A stretch of 51,644 nucleotides of DNA, from NCBI GenBank assembly GCA_910587995.1, contig CAJUNS010000018.1, forward strand, positions 1 through 51,644, read 5' to 3'. Positions 7,482-16,122 of this stretch are shown here, piece by piece (within the stretch, counting starts at the first letter, position 1; each line of letters opens with the position of its first letter). Both the position numbers and the translations under genes were made by a program. Source of the DNA: an uncultured Oscillospiraceae bacterium. Lineage in GTDB: Bacteria > Bacillota_A > Clostridia > Oscillospirales > Acutalibacteraceae. The notes under the pieces were generated by a model that was not told where the DNA came from, did no database searches, and was given only the letters and a program-made list of their open reading frames with translations.

Positions 7482-9023
7482 ATGGCTTTAGTTGGAAATG
7501 ACAACCCTGAGAAAATGTTTAATTTTCTTCGTCAACAGGGATTTACTGAAGCTGGATCGGCTGCTGTCGTAGGAAATGGGTATGCAGAATCCGGCTGTTC
7601 GCCCATTAATCTTCAGAATAATGGCAATAGAGAACTTGATATGACAGATGAACAGTACACCGCTGCTGTAGATAACGGTACATATACAAACTTTGTTAAT
7701 GATAAATATGGCTATGGCATATTTCAATGGACATACTGGAGCCGAAAACAAAACCTTTTGAATTATGCAAAGTCTAAAGGCGTTTCGATTGGCGATTTGG
7801 AAATACACATGAATTTTCTTATGCAAGAACTTAATGCTGGATATAAGCCTTTGCTTAATATTCTTCGTACAAGTAATTCTGTGTCTGAATGTTCTAATGC
7901 GTTTATGTTACAGTTTGAACGTCCTGCCAATCAATCAGTTGAGAATCAAAATAAACGAGTAAGTTATGGACAAGAGTTCTACAATAAATTCTGCAAAAAA
8001 GGAGGTACAACTATGGGTTATACAAATAGTCCATTGGTAGACTGTGTAAAGATGAGTCCAAATCATAGTGGCAAACGCACTCATCGAATTGACCGTATTA
8101 CGCCTCACTGTGTTGTTGGACAGTGTAGCGCAGAACGGATTGGCGATTGTTTTCCTGCCGGAAGAGAAGCAAGTTGCAATTATGGAATTGGATATGATGG
8201 GCGTGTGTGTTTAATTGTTGATGAAGCTAATCGTAGTTGGTGTACGTCCAGCAATGCAAATGATCAAAGAGCAATTACGATTGAATGTGCGTCTGACTCT
8301 ACTCATCCATATGCGTTTAAGGATGCTTGTTATAAAAAGTTGGTGAAACTTTGCATTGATATTTGTCAGCGTAATGGCATTAAGAAAATGTTGTGGATCA
8401 ACAACAAAGAGAAAGCATTGAACTATGAGCCAAAAGCTGGTGAAGGTATCTTTACAGTACATAGGTGGTATGCCAATAAGAGTTGTCCGGGTGATTGGAT
8501 GTACAATCGTATGGGACAACTGTGTGATGAAGTCAATGCAGGATTAAATGGATGTAGTTATAATCCATCAGAGCAAGGCACTGTTGTAAATTATCAGGCC
8601 AAGGTTATTGCAGATGATGGACTAAATTGCCGTGATGAACCTAATGGAACAATTTTGATGGCATATCCCAATGGAGCAATTTTGACTATTACTCAAGAAA
8701 AGAATGGTTGGGGCTTTACTGGTGCTGGCTGGGTTTCGCTTCAATGGGTAGAAAAAATTTCTGATAATATTATGCAGGAGGATGATGATATGGATTTGGC
8801 AAAGTTTAAAGAGTTTTGGAATCAGATGCGGAAAGAACTTCAGGATAATGATAGTAGCGCATATAGCAAAGCTGCACGTGAATGGGCGACAAGCACTGGC
8901 TTGATTGCTGGTAATGGTACACAGATTAATGGTGAACCCAATTATATGTGGGCTGATATTTTGACACGTGAACAGTTTGTTACTGTTCTTTATCGGTTTG
9001 CTCAGATGATGGGTAAGGCATAA
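7482..9023 (+). CDS. Multidomain endolysin (tail-lysozyme-like + amidase + SH3 + C-terminal module)
   Basis: 513 residues, ATG 7482 after AAGGAGG. Residues 1-140 resemble phage tail-type lysozyme modules ('AAVVGNGYAESG', 'YGIFQWTYWSRK'). Residues 178-355 form an amidase_2-like zinc peptidase domain with 'ITPHCVVGQ', 'CNYGIGYDG' and 'HRWYANKSCPGD'. Residues 365-425 look like a bacterial SH3 domain ('LNCRDEPNG', 'GWGFTGAGWVSL'). 437-513 is an SLH-like or wall-binding tail ('AAREWATSTGLIAGNG', 'LTREQFVTVLYR'). It cleaves host peptidoglycan at lysis. Two in-frame internal starts with strong ribosome sites may yield shorter products. Confidence 0.9.
   Translation: MALVGNDNPEKMFNFLRQQGFTEAGSAAVVGNGYAESGCSPINLQNNGNRELDMTDEQYTAAVDNGTYTNFVNDKYGYGIFQWTYWSRKQNLLNYAKSKGVSIGDLEIHMNFLMQELNAGYKPLLNILRTSNSVSECSNAFMLQFERPANQSVENQNKRVSYGQEFYNKFCKKGGTTMGYTNSPLVDCVKMSPNHSGKRTHRIDRITPHCVVGQCSAERIGDCFPAGREASCNYGIGYDGRVCLIVDEANRSWCTSSNANDQRAITIECASDSTHPYAFKDACYKKLVKLCIDICQRNGIKKMLWINNKEKALNYEPKAGEGIFTVHRWYANKSCPGDWMYNRMGQLCDEVNAGLNGCSYNPSEQGTVVNYQAKVIADDGLNCRDEPNGTILMAYPNGAILTITQEKNGWGFTGAGWVSLQWVEKISDNIMQEDDDMDLAKFKEFWNQMRKELQDNDSSAYSKAAREWATSTGLIAGNGTQINGEPNYMWADILTREQFVTVLYRFAQMMGKA
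7998..8015 (+). promoter_or_regulatory. Internal ribosome site and ATG at 8013 in endolysin
   Basis: AAAGGAGGT followed seven bases after GGAGG by an in-frame ATG at 8013 (codon 178), exactly where the amidase domain starts. It would give a 336-residue protein lacking the lysozyme-like domain. Confidence 0.65.
8776..8792 (+). promoter_or_regulatory. Internal ribosome site and ATG at 8790 in endolysin
   Basis: AGGAGG at 8776-8781, eight bases before an in-frame ATG at 8790 (codon 437). It would yield a 77-residue C-terminal module alone, like the separately translated binding domains known for some clostridial phage endolysins. Confidence 0.65.
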
Positions 9024-9039
9024 AAATGAGGTGATTTGT

Positions 9040-9384
9040 ATGGGTGGAAAGCATTTGAAAAGGCGAAAAGGTCTTTTTTACCATCTCATACATCTTGGGT
9101 TTACTAATCGTCTTGCTCTTTACATTATGATTTTTCTTGCTGCTGGCTTGGCTGGCGGCTTTTATCTTGCTTTAAAAAGTATTCAATATAATTATGCTGG
9201 CGCACTTGCTTGTTGGACTATTGTATTTACTCCTATTGGTACAGCCGCCAGTATTGTATTGAGTCAAATTGTACGGAAAAGTACGATTGAAAATTCAAGC
9301 GCAGATGGTGAAGGAATTAAATACGCCGCAGCAAAAGCGAATGGATTTGTTCAAACTGGATCAGATGATAGTCCGGGAATTTAA
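9040..9384 (+). CDS. Small two-helix membrane protein, holin-like
   Basis: 114 residues from ATG 9040, six bases after GAGGTG; an upstream GTG at 9031 lies within the ribosome site. A basic N-terminus is followed by membrane helices at about 25-46 and 55-78 and a polar tail. It sits directly after the endolysin gene. Size, topology and place fit a holin or holin accessory, but I do not recognise a defined family. Confidence 0.6.
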   Translation: MGGKHLKRRKGLFYHLIHLGFTNRLALYIMIFLAAGLAGGFYLALKSIQYNYAGALACWTIVFTPIGTAASIVLSQIVRKSTIENSSADGEGIKYAAAKANGFVQTGSDDSPGI

Positions 9385-9396
9385 GGAGGTAATGAT

Positions 9397-9729
9397 ATGG
9401 AATATATGCAGTATATTGTTTCTATTCTTGCTGGTCTTGCAGCAGTTATTCCTTTGGTAATTAAACTGGTAGAGTATGTACAGAAAGCGACAAAGGAAAA
9501 GAATTGGAACAAGTTGGTTTCTATGGTAATTGACTTAATGCAGACAGCAGAATCCAAACTTGAAAAAGGCGCAGACAAAAAGGAATGGGTTTTGGCAATG
9601 GTTAAATCTTCTGCCGATACCATTAATTACGATGTAAACATGGATGAGGTTGGAGCCTTGATTGATAGTCTCTGCGATATGAGTAAAGTAATTAATACTC
9701 CAAAAGTTTCTGAAACTAAAATGAAATAA
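9397..9729 (+). CDS. Phage holin, LLH-like family
   Basis: 110 residues, ATG 9397 after AAGGAGG. One N-terminal membrane helix (about 5-27) is followed by amphipathic helices ('WNKLVSMVIDLMQTAESKLEKGADKKEWVLAMVKSSA'), the layout of the LLH phage holin family (PF09682). It would form the membrane lesion that lets the endolysin reach the wall. Assignment is by topology, motif impression and lysis-cassette position. Confidence 0.72.
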   Translation: MEYMQYIVSILAGLAAVIPLVIKLVEYVQKATKEKNWNKLVSMVIDLMQTAESKLEKGADKKEWVLAMVKSSADTINYDVNMDEVGALIDSLCDMSKVINTPKVSETKMK

Positions 9730-9765
9730 CAATGAATACAAACATAGTGACAGGAGGTGTGTAAG

Positions 9766-10236
9766 ATGAGCCTTATGGAAATCAAGGAGTTGTTGTCTGA
9801 AAATACTGGTACACTTCTTGCTATTGTGGCTATTGCTATGACGTTGATTGAGGTAACACCAATTAAGGTAAATCCGTGGTCTGCTTTTGGTCGTTGGATC
9901 GGACGTATCTTTAATGGGGATGTTTTAAAGAAGTTGGATACTTTAGAAAAAGGGCAACATGAGACACGTAAACGGCTGGATGAGCATATCCGTGTAGATG
10001 ATGAGCGTGATGCAAATTTACATAGACAGCGTATTTTACGCTTTAATGCTGATCTTATGAAAGGTGACGATTGTTATACACATGAATATTTTGTAGACGT
10101 GTTACATGATATTGATGAATATGAGGATTTCTGTGAAAGTCATCCGGGTTATAAAAATAACCGGGCAGTAATGGCAATCGCAAATATTAAGCGTGTTTAT
10201 GAGCAACACGAAAAAGACGAAGATTTCTTGATTTAA
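9766..10236 (+). CDS. Membrane-anchored coiled-coil phage protein
   Basis: 156 residues from ATG 9766 after AGGAGG (9752-9757); the GTG at 9757 overlaps the ribosome site. One helix (15-32) is followed by a charged coiled coil (about 50-90, 'LDTLEKGQHETRKRLDEHIRVDDERDANLHRQR') and a soluble acidic domain. It is the last gene of the prophage, immediately before a strong terminator. Similar small anchored proteins accompany holins in Firmicute phages; the role is unknown. Confidence 0.68.
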   Translation: MSLMEIKELLSENTGTLLAIVAIAMTLIEVTPIKVNPWSAFGRWIGRIFNGDVLKKLDTLEKGQHETRKRLDEHIRVDDERDANLHRQRILRFNADLMKGDDCYTHEYFVDVLHDIDEYEDFCESHPGYKNNRAVMAIANIKRVYEQHEKDEDFLI

Positions 10237-10245
10237 ATAAATTTA

Positions 10246-10279
10246 GGGGTACAGGTTTATAGCCTGTACCCCTATTTTT
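10246..10279 (+). terminator. Intrinsic terminator at end of prophage late operon
   Basis: A perfect ten-base-pair stem (GGGGTACAGG/CCTGTACCCC) with a seven-base loop, followed by TATTTTTT. Confidence 0.92.
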
Positions 10280-10281
10280 TA

Positions 10282-10441
10282 CGGATAGTAAGAAATTTGA
10301 AAACCACATCGAGTCTTTTTTCATTTGGTGTAAAACTGGTGTAAGATTCAAAATGCCATGTCTGGCATTTGAACTGTCATTGTCCTAAATTGCCTTGTTT
10401 TGTACTGTTTTCTACGATTATTGTAATACTTTAAGCCTGTT
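10282..10441. other. Inferred prophage attachment region (right junction)
   Basis: No gene is seen in these 160 bases. They contain a direct repeat TGGTGTAA at 10326 and 10337 (11-base period) and an inverted repeat AAATGCCA/TGGCATTT (10351-10370), both plausible integrase arm or core binding sites. AT-rich sequence continues to about 10,440, where the host dehydratase frame opens. The core cannot be defined without the left junction. Confidence 0.55.
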
Positions 10442-11539
10442 TTGGAAAAACGTTTACATATCGAGATGATTGGAGATGGAAGCCAGGACACAGTGGTTAT
10501 TCTGGTGCACACGGAGGAGGGAATTACCGGGGCGGCCGAGGTGGATTCCTCGCCCTACGGGGTCAAGGCGGTCATCGAAATGCCCGATTCCCACATGGTC
10601 TGCCGGGGCCTGCGGGAGATTGTAGTGGGAGAGGACGCTTTTGATGTGGAGAAAATCTGGAGAAAAATGTACCAGCTAAGCCTGTACCACGGGCGGCGGG
10701 GCCTGGTCATCCATGCCATGAGCGGCATAGACATGGCCATCTGGGACGCCATTGGAAAGAAGCTCTCCCTGCCGGTGTCCAAGCTGCTGGGAGGCACGTA
10801 CCGGCAAAAGATACAGGCCTATTGCAGCGTCTTGATGCCGGACACGGAGAAGGAGATTCATGAGCTGGTAGAGCGGCATATGCAAAAGGGATACCGGGGC
10901 ATGAAGCTGGGCTGGGGCGCGCTGGGCCAAAGCTTTGAGAAGGATTTGCAGTTGGTAAAATGGGCCAGGGAAGCCTTGGGATGGGATAAGTATCTGATGA
11001 TTGACGTTGGCATGAAATGGACCGACGTCAAGGGCGCCATAAAGGCGGCCAAGGCTATGGAGGAATATGGGGTGCACTGGATTGAGGAGCCCTTCTCTCC
11101 GGACAGCCTGGATGCCTACGCCCGGCTGGCGGCCAGCACCTCCATCCACATTGCCGGCGGAGAGGAGGTGGGGACCATCCATGAGTATCTTCAGCTGCTG
11201 GACAAAAACTGTGTGGACATTGTGCAGCCGGACCTGAGCCGCTGCGGCGGCCTGACCGTAGGGAGAAAGCTGGCGGATATCTGCGAGCGCAGGCATGTAA
11301 CCGTGGTTCCCCACGCGTTTAAAACCCACCTGCTGATGGCGGCCACCCTGCAGTTTACCGCCAGCCTGCCCGACGCCTGGTATTTGGAGTTCTGCGAGCA
11401 GGATACGGTCCTGCGGCGGGAGCTGACATCCACTCTGTTTGAAGTGGACAGCGATGGATTTGTGAGCATCCCCCAAACCCCGGGCTTTGGAATCGAGCTG
11501 GACTGGGACGCTTTGGAGCGTTACCGGGTAGACGGATAG
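10442..11539 (+). CDS. Enolase-superfamily (MR/MLE) sugar-acid dehydratase, 5' truncated by prophage
   Basis: 365 residues are readable from TTG 10442, but there is no ribosome site and an in-frame TAA lies at 10424. Family members normally start about 10-15 residues earlier, so the prophage appears to have cut the gene. Active-site residues remain: K155 (GMKLG), metal ligands D188, E215 and E241, the D264/H291 dyad (QPDLSRCGG, VVPHAF) and E316. This pattern fits mandelate-racemase-group acid-sugar dehydratases making 2-keto-3-deoxy acids. The partner aldolase follows after 12 bases. Losing the first strand of the capping domain may cripple the enzyme unless a TTG start works. Confidence 0.82.
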   Translation: MEKRLHIEMIGDGSQDTVVILVHTEEGITGAAEVDSSPYGVKAVIEMPDSHMVCRGLREIVVGEDAFDVEKIWRKMYQLSLYHGRRGLVIHAMSGIDMAIWDAIGKKLSLPVSKLLGGTYRQKIQAYCSVLMPDTEKEIHELVERHMQKGYRGMKLGWGALGQSFEKDLQLVKWAREALGWDKYLMIDVGMKWTDVKGAIKAAKAMEEYGVHWIEEPFSPDSLDAYARLAASTSIHIAGGEEVGTIHEYLQLLDKNCVDIVQPDLSRCGGLTVGRKLADICERRHVTVVPHAFKTHLLMAATLQFTASLPDAWYLEFCEQDTVLRRELTSTLFEVDSDGFVSIPQTPGFGIELDWDALERYRVDG

Positions 11540-11551
11540 GAGGAAGCGGAT

Positions 11552-12460
11552 TTGAAAAACAGAATGTTTCAAGGAGCCTATGGCATTATCCCCACGCCGT
11601 TTCGAGAGGATGGCAAAGTGGACTACAACCAGGTGGAGCGCATGGCGGACAGGCTTTGCGGCACGGAGCTGGCGGGAATTGTGGTCTGCGGCTCAACCAG
11701 TGAGTTTGTCATGCTGTCTGTGGAGGAAAACCAGGAGGTGATGCGGGCGGCGGCCAATGCCATCCAGGGGAGAAAAGCCCTGGTCTGCGGCGCGACCGGG
11801 CCGGACAGCAGAACCTGCGCCAGCTATCTTCTGCACATGGCAAAGCTGGGCGCTCAGGGGGCTCTCACCGCCCCGCCCTACTATTTCCGGTACAGCGGGG
11901 ACGAGGTGGTGGAGTTCTACCGGGCCTTGGGCAGGGCGGACTGCGGCGTGGCGGTGGTCGCCTACCAGATACCGGATTTTTCCTCGCCCATTCCCCTGAA
12001 CAAAACGCAGGAGCTCATGAGCTTTCCCTGGGTGGCCGCTTTGAAAAACAGCAGCGCCAACATCAAGCAGATTATGCACCAAATCGACTTGAGAAACGGG
12101 GTCCGGGAGGACTTCTCCATTCTCACTGGCACAGACGACGCGTTGGCGGCATGCCTGTTCGGGGGCTGCGACGGCAGCTTTACGGCGCTGGCCGCGCTTT
12201 TCCCCCAGACAATCGTCCAAATTTACCGGGCGGTCCAGGCTGGGGACCAGGAGGAGGCGGGCCGCCTGCAGGCCAGCCTCCTGCCATTGACCAGGCTGGC
12301 GGACCGCCTGCCTTTTCCCGCGGGGTACAAGCTGCTGGCGGAAGCGGCGCTGGGCATGGAGACCTCGTACCGCCAGCCGTTCGGGGAGCGGGCCCAGGGA
12401 GAAATGCGTGAAATTCAGAGAGAGATGAGGGCGCTTTTGCAAAAGAGCCAGGTCAGCTGA
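11552..12460 (+). CDS. DapA/NAL-family aldolase or lyase (2-keto-3-deoxy acid type)
   Basis: 302 residues from TTG 11552, eight bases after AGGAGG; ATG 11564 is the alternative. It is a class I TIM-barrel aldolase: GSTSEF (47-52) for the keto-acid carboxylate, Y138 in AYQIP, and Schiff-base K165 in ALKNSS. Beside an acid-sugar dehydratase it most likely splits or further converts the 2-keto-3-deoxy product, in preference to making dihydrodipicolinate. Substrate unknown. Confidence 0.85.
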   Translation: MKNRMFQGAYGIIPTPFREDGKVDYNQVERMADRLCGTELAGIVVCGSTSEFVMLSVEENQEVMRAAANAIQGRKALVCGATGPDSRTCASYLLHMAKLGAQGALTAPPYYFRYSGDEVVEFYRALGRADCGVAVVAYQIPDFSSPIPLNKTQELMSFPWVAALKNSSANIKQIMHQIDLRNGVREDFSILTGTDDALAACLFGGCDGSFTALAALFPQTIVQIYRAVQAGDQEEAGRLQASLLPLTRLADRLPFPAGYKLLAEAALGMETSYRQPFGERAQGEMREIQREMRALLQKSQVS

Positions 12461-12472
12461 GGAAAACTGCGT

Positions 12473-14278
12473 ATGAGCAAGGGGGCTGGTGGTATCGACC
12501 CTAAAAACCATAAGGAAAACCGGCGGAGAAGGCTCCGGCAGATGGTTCCCGCCGGGATTACCAGGAGGATGTTTTTGGCGCTGATTGTGTTCAGCACGGT
12601 GATTATTACGCTTAGTACAGCGGTGCTCACCACAATCAGCAGCCAGTACCTGTCTCAAAGCCTAAAGGAGCAGCTGGACGACCAGACCGAGCAGATCATC
12701 AATATTTATGAGCAGCAGATGGGCGCCCTCAGCTCGGCCGTATTAACCGCCAATAACCAGAGCGCGGTTAAAGCGCTGATCAGCGGCTCCTATTCGGGCT
12801 ACGAGGCGTACACGGTCTCCCGAAACTCCTATAATTATATTTGTTCGGTCAGCAATATGAACCAGTATATGAATATGTATCTGTTCATCCCGGACCGGGA
12901 CTATGTCATGGGCTCCTCCAGCGGGGATGTTTCCAGCGGCTTCCGCATTGCCAGCTCCCCCAACACGGCCCATTGGTATAAAGAGCTGGCGGAGGACCAC
13001 TCTATGGTGAACGTCCGCTCAGACTTTGTCCGGCCGGTTTCAGGCGGAGAGAGCTGCTTTGCCTACATCATGACCCTTTACGCCACATCGGACTGGACGG
13101 TGAAAGGGTTCATCGTGGCGGCGCTGGAAAAGGACTTTTTGGATGGCCTGCTTAAGGATACCTTTTTGGAGGATCAGGGATTCCTTCTCATTGTGGACCC
13201 GGAGGGGAACCTGGCGTACGCCTCCAGCCAGGAGCTGGCGGAAAAAAACGCTGGCATCATTCCAGAGCCCAGCTATTTTGAGGGCCGCTCTGGGCGGGTG
13301 AGGGACGCCGGACTGGGCCAGTATTACATGGTTTCCGATGTGTCGGACTATGGGGGATTCCGGTTCATTGCCTTTGCGGACCGGAGCGCCTTAAACGCCG
13401 CGGTCAGCCGGCTGCTGTTTGTCACGCTTTTGTTCTTCTCGTTCATCCTGCTTGTTGTGTTTACCGGCGCCTATGCCATCTCCAAAAACATCTCCCGGCC
13501 GGTCCGCCAGATGACCGCCTTTATCCACCAGCTGGAGGAGAACAACTTCAACGGCCGGCTGTCTCTAAAAGCGGACGATGAGGTTGGGGAGCTGGTCCGT
13601 TCCTTTAACGCGATGCTGGACTCTGTGCAGGAAAACCAGATTCTGCGCCGCCAGGCCCAGTTGAACGCCCTGCAAAAGCAGATAGACCCCCACTTTTTGT
13701 ATAACACCTTAGAGGCCGTAAAAGCCCTTGCCATCCGGCAGGACACCCAGGCGGTATGCTCGGCGCTGCAAAGCCTGGGGGATATGTTCCGCTACAACAC
13801 CAACCGGGACAACCGCTCGGTTACCACGCTGCGCGACGAGCTGCGGCACGTTCAGAACTACCTGCTGATTCAGCGGTTGCGGTTTGGGGAGAGGCTTTGC
13901 TGCGAAATACACGCGGCGCCGGAACTGCTGGACTGCACCACGTTGAAATTTATCCTGCAGCCCATTGTCGAAAACTCCATCCGGTATGCCATGGAACCCA
14001 TGGAGTGCTCGTACCTGCTGCGGATAACCGTAAAGGAAGAGAAGAATACTATACTCATTGAGATTGCGGACAATGGGCCGGGAATCCAGGCGGACAGGCT
14101 CCAGCGGCTGCGGAGCTTTTTGGAAAATGAAGGGGAGCAGGGCGACTTTGGCATTGGGATGAAAAACATTGCCCAGCGGCTGCGGCTGCACTTTCCCGGG
14201 CCCTACGGCCTGCGCATTGACAGCGGGGAAGGCCGCGGCGCCACAGTACGGATTCGCTTCCCCAAAAGGATGGGTTGA
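12473..14278 (+). CDS. YesM-type sensor histidine kinase
   Basis: 601 residues. Membrane helices at about 32-55 and 305-330 flank a 250-residue extracellular sensor of the dCache type. A HAMP linker follows (330-382, 'SRPVRQMTAFIHQLEE'), then the His_kinase box QIDPHFLYNTLE with phospho-acceptor H407 and a GHKL ATPase domain (N box 'PIVENSIRYAM', 'DNGPGIQ', 'GIGMKNI'). Such kinases sense extracellular sugars and pair with YesN/AraC-type regulators; the partner begins one base after the stop. It probably controls the adjacent importer and alpha-galactosidase. Confidence 0.92.
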   Translation: MSKGAGGIDPKNHKENRRRRLRQMVPAGITRRMFLALIVFSTVIITLSTAVLTTISSQYLSQSLKEQLDDQTEQIINIYEQQMGALSSAVLTANNQSAVKALISGSYSGYEAYTVSRNSYNYICSVSNMNQYMNMYLFIPDRDYVMGSSSGDVSSGFRIASSPNTAHWYKELAEDHSMVNVRSDFVRPVSGGESCFAYIMTLYATSDWTVKGFIVAALEKDFLDGLLKDTFLEDQGFLLIVDPEGNLAYASSQELAEKNAGIIPEPSYFEGRSGRVRDAGLGQYYMVSDVSDYGGFRFIAFADRSALNAAVSRLLFVTLLFFSFILLVVFTGAYAISKNISRPVRQMTAFIHQLEENNFNGRLSLKADDEVGELVRSFNAMLDSVQENQILRRQAQLNALQKQIDPHFLYNTLEAVKALAIRQDTQAVCSALQSLGDMFRYNTNRDNRSVTTLRDELRHVQNYLLIQRLRFGERLCCEIHAAPELLDCTTLKFILQPIVENSIRYAMEPMECSYLLRITVKEEKNTILIEIADNGPGIQADRLQRLRSFLENEGEQGDFGIGMKNIAQRLRLHFPGPYGLRIDSGEGRGATVRIRFPKRMG

Positions 14279-14279
14279 G

Positions 14280-14984
14280 ATGTTCACGGTATTGCTTGTG
14301 GATGATGAGGAGCTGGTGCGTGTCAGCGTGGGGTTTTCCGTCCGTGGAGCCATGAGCGGCGTACAGGTGATAGGAGAGGCGGCCAACGGCCTGGAGGGCC
14401 TTAAGCGGATCCGGGAGGAGCATCCGGATATTGTCATCACCGACATTCGGATGCCCAAGCTGGACGGCCTCCAGATGATTCGCGCCATACGGGAAGAAAG
14501 CCTGGATATCGAGGTGGTGGTGCTCAGCGGATACGCCGATTTTGAGTACGCGAGGCAGGCCATGAAATACGGCGTGACAGAGTACCTGCTAAAGCCGGTG
14601 GAATCGGAAAACCTGCGGGAAACCCTGGAAGCCTGCATCGGGCGGATTCGAAAAAGGCGGGACCTGATTCAAGAGGAGAAGCTCTCCAAGCGGGTGACCG
14701 CATACATTGACAGCCACTACCAGGAGGACCTCTTTCTGGACCGGCTGGCGGAGGAGTTTGGATGCAGCAGCAAATATCTTTCCACGCTGGTCAAAAGCGA
14801 AACCGGGAAGAATTTTTCCGCCTATCTGACAGAGCTTAGAATCCGGCGGGCAGAGGACCTGCTGCGCCATACGGAGCTGGAGGTAAAAGAGATCGCGGCT
14901 TCCGTTGGGTACGCGGACCAGCGGTATTTTAACCGCATCTTTAAAAAGCACACGGGAAAAACGCCCACCCAGTACCGGAAATAG
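14280..14984 (+). CDS. YesN-type response regulator, AraC DNA-binding domain
   Basis: 234 residues from ATG 14280. The receiver domain (1-120) has acidic pocket D8-D9, phospho-acceptor D55 (VITDIRMP) and the switch lysine in YLLKPV. Two helix-turn-helix motifs of the AraC family occupy about 135-234 ('DRLAEEFGCSSKYLSTLVK', 'EIAASVGYADQRYFNRIFKKHTGKTPTQYRK'). It is translationally linked to the kinase before it and most likely activates the Lpl-type operon whose promoter lies 97 bases downstream. Confidence 0.93.
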   Translation: MFTVLLVDDEELVRVSVGFSVRGAMSGVQVIGEAANGLEGLKRIREEHPDIVITDIRMPKLDGLQMIRAIREESLDIEVVVLSGYADFEYARQAMKYGVTEYLLKPVESENLRETLEACIGRIRKRRDLIQEEKLSKRVTAYIDSHYQEDLFLDRLAEEFGCSSKYLSTLVKSETGKNFSAYLTELRIRRAEDLLRHTELEVKEIAASVGYADQRYFNRIFKKHTGKTPTQYRK

Positions 14985-15033
14985 GCCCGGACCGCTGGCC
15001 TTGCGGCGGATTTGTATAAAAAAGAACAGGCGT

Positions 15034-15075
15034 GGGGGCGGAATATGGATTTTATCCACATCCCGCTCCCTTTTG
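15034..15075 (+). terminator. Intrinsic terminator after response regulator
   Basis: A GC-rich imperfect stem (GGGGGCGG... with ...CCCGCTCCC, inner GGAT/ATCC) is followed by TTTTGT, just before the next promoter. Confidence 0.6.
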
Positions 15076-15080
15076 TCTAA

Positions 15081-15108
15081 TTGAAAATTTACAAAGCGCG
15101 GGTATAAT
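15081..15108 (+). promoter_or_regulatory. Promoter of sugar importer operon
   Basis: TTGAAA at 15081-15086, 16-base spacer, perfect TATAAT at 15103-15108; 49 bases before the lplB-like start. The adjacent AraC-type regulator makes it a likely regulated promoter. Confidence 0.75.
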
Positions 15109-15157
15109 GATAAGTAGAACATATACAAACAGACTGAACGAGGGAGATGAAACAAAA

Positions 15158-16105
15158 ATGAGGAAGACACAGGCGCAAAAGCTGGAGTCCCGTAGGGAGC
15201 GCCAACGGCTGGTGAAAAAGTACAAATGGCTGTATCTGTTCGCTTTTCCCGGCGTGGTGGTTTTAATCCTGTTCGCCTACCTGCCTATGGTGGGGCTGGT
15301 GATGGCTTTTCAGCAGTACGACCCGGTTTCCGGCTTCTTTGGAAGCCCCTGGGTGGGGTTGTACAACTTCCAAAGGCTTTTCAGCACCCCAACCTTTGGA
15401 AGAGCCTTTCGCAACACCTTAATTATCAGCACCCTAAAGCTGATCGTCTGCTTTCCCATGCCCATCCTGGTGTCCCTGCTGATTAACGAGCTGCGAAGAG
15501 CGCGGGTGAAAAAGACCATACAGACCGTGGTCTACATTCCCAACTTTGTCTCCTGGGTGATAGCGGCGGGCCTTTGGTACTCGCTTCTGGGCAATTCGGG
15601 GGTGGTGAACAGCCTTTTAATGGGGCTGGGCATCACCCAGGAGCCGGTGATGTTCATGCAGAGCCTGGGCTGGTTTTACCCGGTTATCCTGTTTACCGAC
15701 CTGTGGAAGACGCTGGGGTATAACACCATATTCTACATGGCGGCCATGTCCGGCATTTCCACCGAGCAGTACGAGGCGGCAATGATGGACGGAGCCGGAC
15801 GCTTCAAGCAGGCCATTTACATCACCCTGCCCTCCATTTCCAAAACCATTGTATTGATGTTTATCTTACAGGTGGGCAGCCTGATGAGCGCTGGCTTTGA
15901 CCAGATGTGGACCATGTCCAATTTGGCCACGCGGGAACTCTCCGACATTTTAGACACCGCGGTTCTCCGCACCCTGACCAGCGGCACCATCAACGACCTT
16001 TCCGTGGGCGCGGCCATGGGGCTGTTCAAGTCGGCCATCTCCCTGGGCCTCTTTATGGTGACCAACTTTCTGGCGGACAAATTTGACCAGGGCTCGCTTG
16101 TTTAA
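15158..16105 (+). CDS. ABC sugar importer permease, LplB type
   Basis: 315 residues from ATG 15158 (GGGAG upstream). A basic N-terminus precedes six membrane helices. The conserved permease loop 'EQYEAAMMDGAGRFKQAIYITLPSI' (EAA motif) is typical of CUT1 carbohydrate importers, and the sequence is closest in style to LplB/YtcP permeases used with YesMN systems. It forms a heterodimer with the next gene product. No ATPase is encoded nearby; these systems commonly share an MsmK-type ATPase encoded elsewhere. Confidence 0.93.
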   Translation: MRKTQAQKLESRRERQRLVKKYKWLYLFAFPGVVVLILFAYLPMVGLVMAFQQYDPVSGFFGSPWVGLYNFQRLFSTPTFGRAFRNTLIISTLKLIVCFPMPILVSLLINELRRARVKKTIQTVVYIPNFVSWVIAAGLWYSLLGNSGVVNSLLMGLGITQEPVMFMQSLGWFYPVILFTDLWKTLGYNTIFYMAAMSGISTEQYEAAMMDGAGRFKQAIYITLPSISKTIVLMFILQVGSLMSAGFDQMWTMSNLATRELSDILDTAVLRTLTSGTINDLSVGAAMGLFKSAISLGLFMVTNFLADKFDQGSLV

Positions 16106-16122
16106 AGAAAGGAGAGAGAAAC

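Larger units (their letters stand above)
1..10441. mobile_element. Prophage, right-hand part (left end outside window)
   Basis: An AT-rich stretch carries a tail-fibre-like gene, a DGR, a tyrosine integrase, an endolysin and holin-like genes, all on the plus strand and tightly spaced. At about 10,440 base composition shifts abruptly to GC-rich DNA and the next reading frame is a host metabolic gene lacking its first residues. No head, portal, terminase or repressor genes are visible, so they must lie to the left or be missing. The exact right boundary is inferred from the composition change and the truncated host gene, not from a mapped att repeat. Confidence 0.88.

Noticed and set aside
10282..10441. 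Attachment site in a tRNA gene
   Set aside because: No tRNA cloverleaf can be drawn near the junction; the interrupted feature is a protein gene.
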